Assembly (NCBI GenBank): GCA_947174185.1
Contig: CAMWHY010000019.1
Coordinates: 1-33,166, forward strand
DNA: 33,166 nucleotides
Direction: 5' to 3'
Source: an uncultured Lachnospiraceae bacterium
Lineage (GTDB): Bacteria > Bacillota > Clostridia > Lachnospirales > Lachnospiraceae
In this document: positions 32,211 to 33,166 of the stretch, in pieces
Layout of the letters: each line of letters opens with the position of its first letter
How positions within the stretch are numbered: the first letter of the stretch is position 1
The notes under the pieces: generated by a model
Database searches by the model: none
Told to the model about the DNA's origin: nothing
Seen by the model: only the letters and a program-made list of their open reading frames with translations
Position numbers and translations under genes: made by a program

Positions 32211-33166
32211 ACGTAAATTTTTGCAGAATTTCATAAAGGATTACCGGAGCAAGATGAATTTTGCCCGGCTTTTAAAATGGTGTTTTATGGCTGGTGGTGT
32301 GGGGGCATTTGCTGCGCTGCTGGTGGAGATCATTGCCTTGATCATTCCGTTTTATTATGCCAATCTTGTGGCGGTTCTTTGTGTTTTGATCAGTATTATA
32401 TGCGGCGCCGTTTTGGCAATGGTGAAGAGGCACAGTATGGAAGAAGCAGCGCTTGCCATCGACCGGTTTGGTTTTGAGGAGCGCGTGATTACGGCATATG
32501 AGAATTTGGATGGCGAGGGAGCAGTGCTGTCATTGCAAAGGGATAATGCAGCCCTGCTGCTGGAACAGAATCAGCATATGGTAAAGAAATCAGTGCTTCC
32601 TTCCTGGAAGCTGATGCTGCCGGTGATCATCCTGAGTCTTTTGGCGGTTATCATTATCATGATCCCATCCGAGACCAGAGAGGTTGCGGTGAAGCGGCAT
32701 GAGCTGGCTAAATATGTGGAAGAGCAGCAAGAAGAGATTGAGGAAGCGCTGGAAGCGTTGGAGGAGATTGAGACAAGCGGACTTACGGAAGATCAGATCG
32801 CACAGATCGAAGCAATGAAGGAGTCGCTGAATGCTTCTATGGCAGAGTTGGAGGAACTTACTTCCGGTCAATTTCAAATGCCGGAGGATATGAGGGCATC
32901 AGAGCTTGCCTTACAGCAGGCAAATGAGCGACTGGATTATAAAATGGATAATATGGCCAATCAACTGGGACAGATGATGGAGCAGGGGATGGGGAATGAA
33001 AATATGCAGGCATCTATAGAGAGTATGCAGAATGCGATGGATCAGCTGGCTGCCAATCAAAACGGTCAAAATGGCCAGAATGGTCAAAATAGCCAGAACG
33101 GTCAAAATGGTCATACTGGACCGAAAGGTCAACATGGACACACAGGACAAAATCCACAAACAGCAT
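32203..33166 (+). CDS. coiled-coil membrane protein with Gly-X-Y repeats, 3' end cut by the window
   Basis: ATG 32203 opens a frame that runs without a stop to the window edge (321 codons). GAGGTTC at 32193-32199 is a weak ribosome site, and translation may be coupled to the overlapping permease gene. Two membrane helices at about residues 26-75 and a third at about 137-155 are followed by a Glu-rich coiled coil (about 157-225) and a Met/Gln-rich helical part. From about residue 287 the sequence turns into triplets with Gly at every third place (NGQ NGQ ... HTGPKGQHGHTGQ), a short collagen-like run. The first part resembles DUF4175-type membrane proteins found with MoxR/DUF58 genes; that assignment is tentative. 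It is the fourth gene of the ABC operon and may continue well beyond the edge. Confidence 0.8.
   Translation, partial: MDERKFLQNFIKDYRSKMNFARLLKWCFMAGGVGAFAALLVEIIALIIPFYYANLVAVLCVLISIICGAVLAMVKRHSMEEAALAIDRFGFEERVITAYENLDGEGAVLSLQRDNAALLLEQNQHMVKKSVLPSWKLMLPVIILSLLAVIIIMIPSETREVAVKRHELAKYVEEQQEEIEEALEALEEIETSGLTEDQIAQIEAMKESLNASMAELEELTSGQFQMPEDMRASELALQQANERLDYKMDNMANQLGQMMEQGMGNENMQASIESMQNAMDQLAANQNGQNGQNGQNSQNGQNGHTGPKGQHGHTGQNPQTA

Noticed and set aside
33061-33160. CRISPR-like or tandem non-coding repeat at the right edge
   Set aside because: The repetition is explained by codons for Gly-X-Y triplets in an open reading frame, with no spacers.

Overview
The window is a surface-polysaccharide locus from a Gram-positive, low-to-moderate GC Firmicute. 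It is most likely a gut clostridium of the Lachnospiraceae type. This placement is inferred from strong AGGAGG-type ribosome sites, consensus sigma-A promoters, an orphan Spo0A DNA-binding domain, an EpsG-type polymerase and the protein families present; no rRNA or other marker gene confirms it. Every gene I can support is on the + strand. Both ends are cut: the first gene belongs to a cluster that starts upstream, and the last gene runs off the right edge.

Layout. (1) 84-1031: GDP-L-fucose synthase, then (1283-1675) a stand-alone Spo0A-type DNA-binding domain closed by a terminator. (2) 1825-6989: two overlapping membrane-protein genes that look like halves of one protein, a GT2 glycosyltransferase, an initiating phosphoglycosyltransferase with its own promoter, and a Wzz-like chain-length protein. 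(3) 7087-11274: a GT2-like enzyme, an EpsG/Wzy polymerase, a second GT2 and a GT4, bracketed by two copies of one palindrome. (4) 11278-14828: tandem hairpins, two paralogous GT4 enzymes and a GT-A-type enzyme. (5) 14843-19080: an MBOAT O-acyltransferase, a DHHW/AlgX-like partner and a membrane-anchored metallophosphoesterase. The intergenic DNA here is packed with palindromes, including two inverted copies of a 142-nt structured repeat around the DHHW gene. (6) 19245-28104: a pseudaminic-acid operon (pseB, pseI, pseG, a GT2, pseF, and a PseH-like domain fused to acyltransferase-3 and GtrA domains), then a GT-C-like membrane protein. It has a perfect consensus promoter, but pseC is missing. 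(7) 28198-33166: an exported membrane protein, ABC ATPase, ABC permease and a partial coiled-coil membrane protein ending in Gly-X-Y repeats.

How the genes work together (inference from families). The phosphoglycosyltransferase loads the first sugar on undecaprenyl phosphate. The GT2 and GT4 enzymes extend the repeat unit, using among others GDP-fucose and probably a CMP-activated nonulosonic acid. EpsG polymerises and the Wzz-like protein sets length. MBOAT/DHHW and the AT3 domain would add acyl groups, and GtrA plus the GT-C-like protein suggest an extra glycosylation outside the membrane. No Wzx flippase, no GDP-mannose dehydratase and no PseC are visible, so those must lie outside the window or be replaced.

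The observations most worth a second look are the inverted structured repeats with compensatory base-pair changes, the PseH-AT3-GtrA triple fusion, the missing pseC, and the repeated palindromes at the cassette borders.
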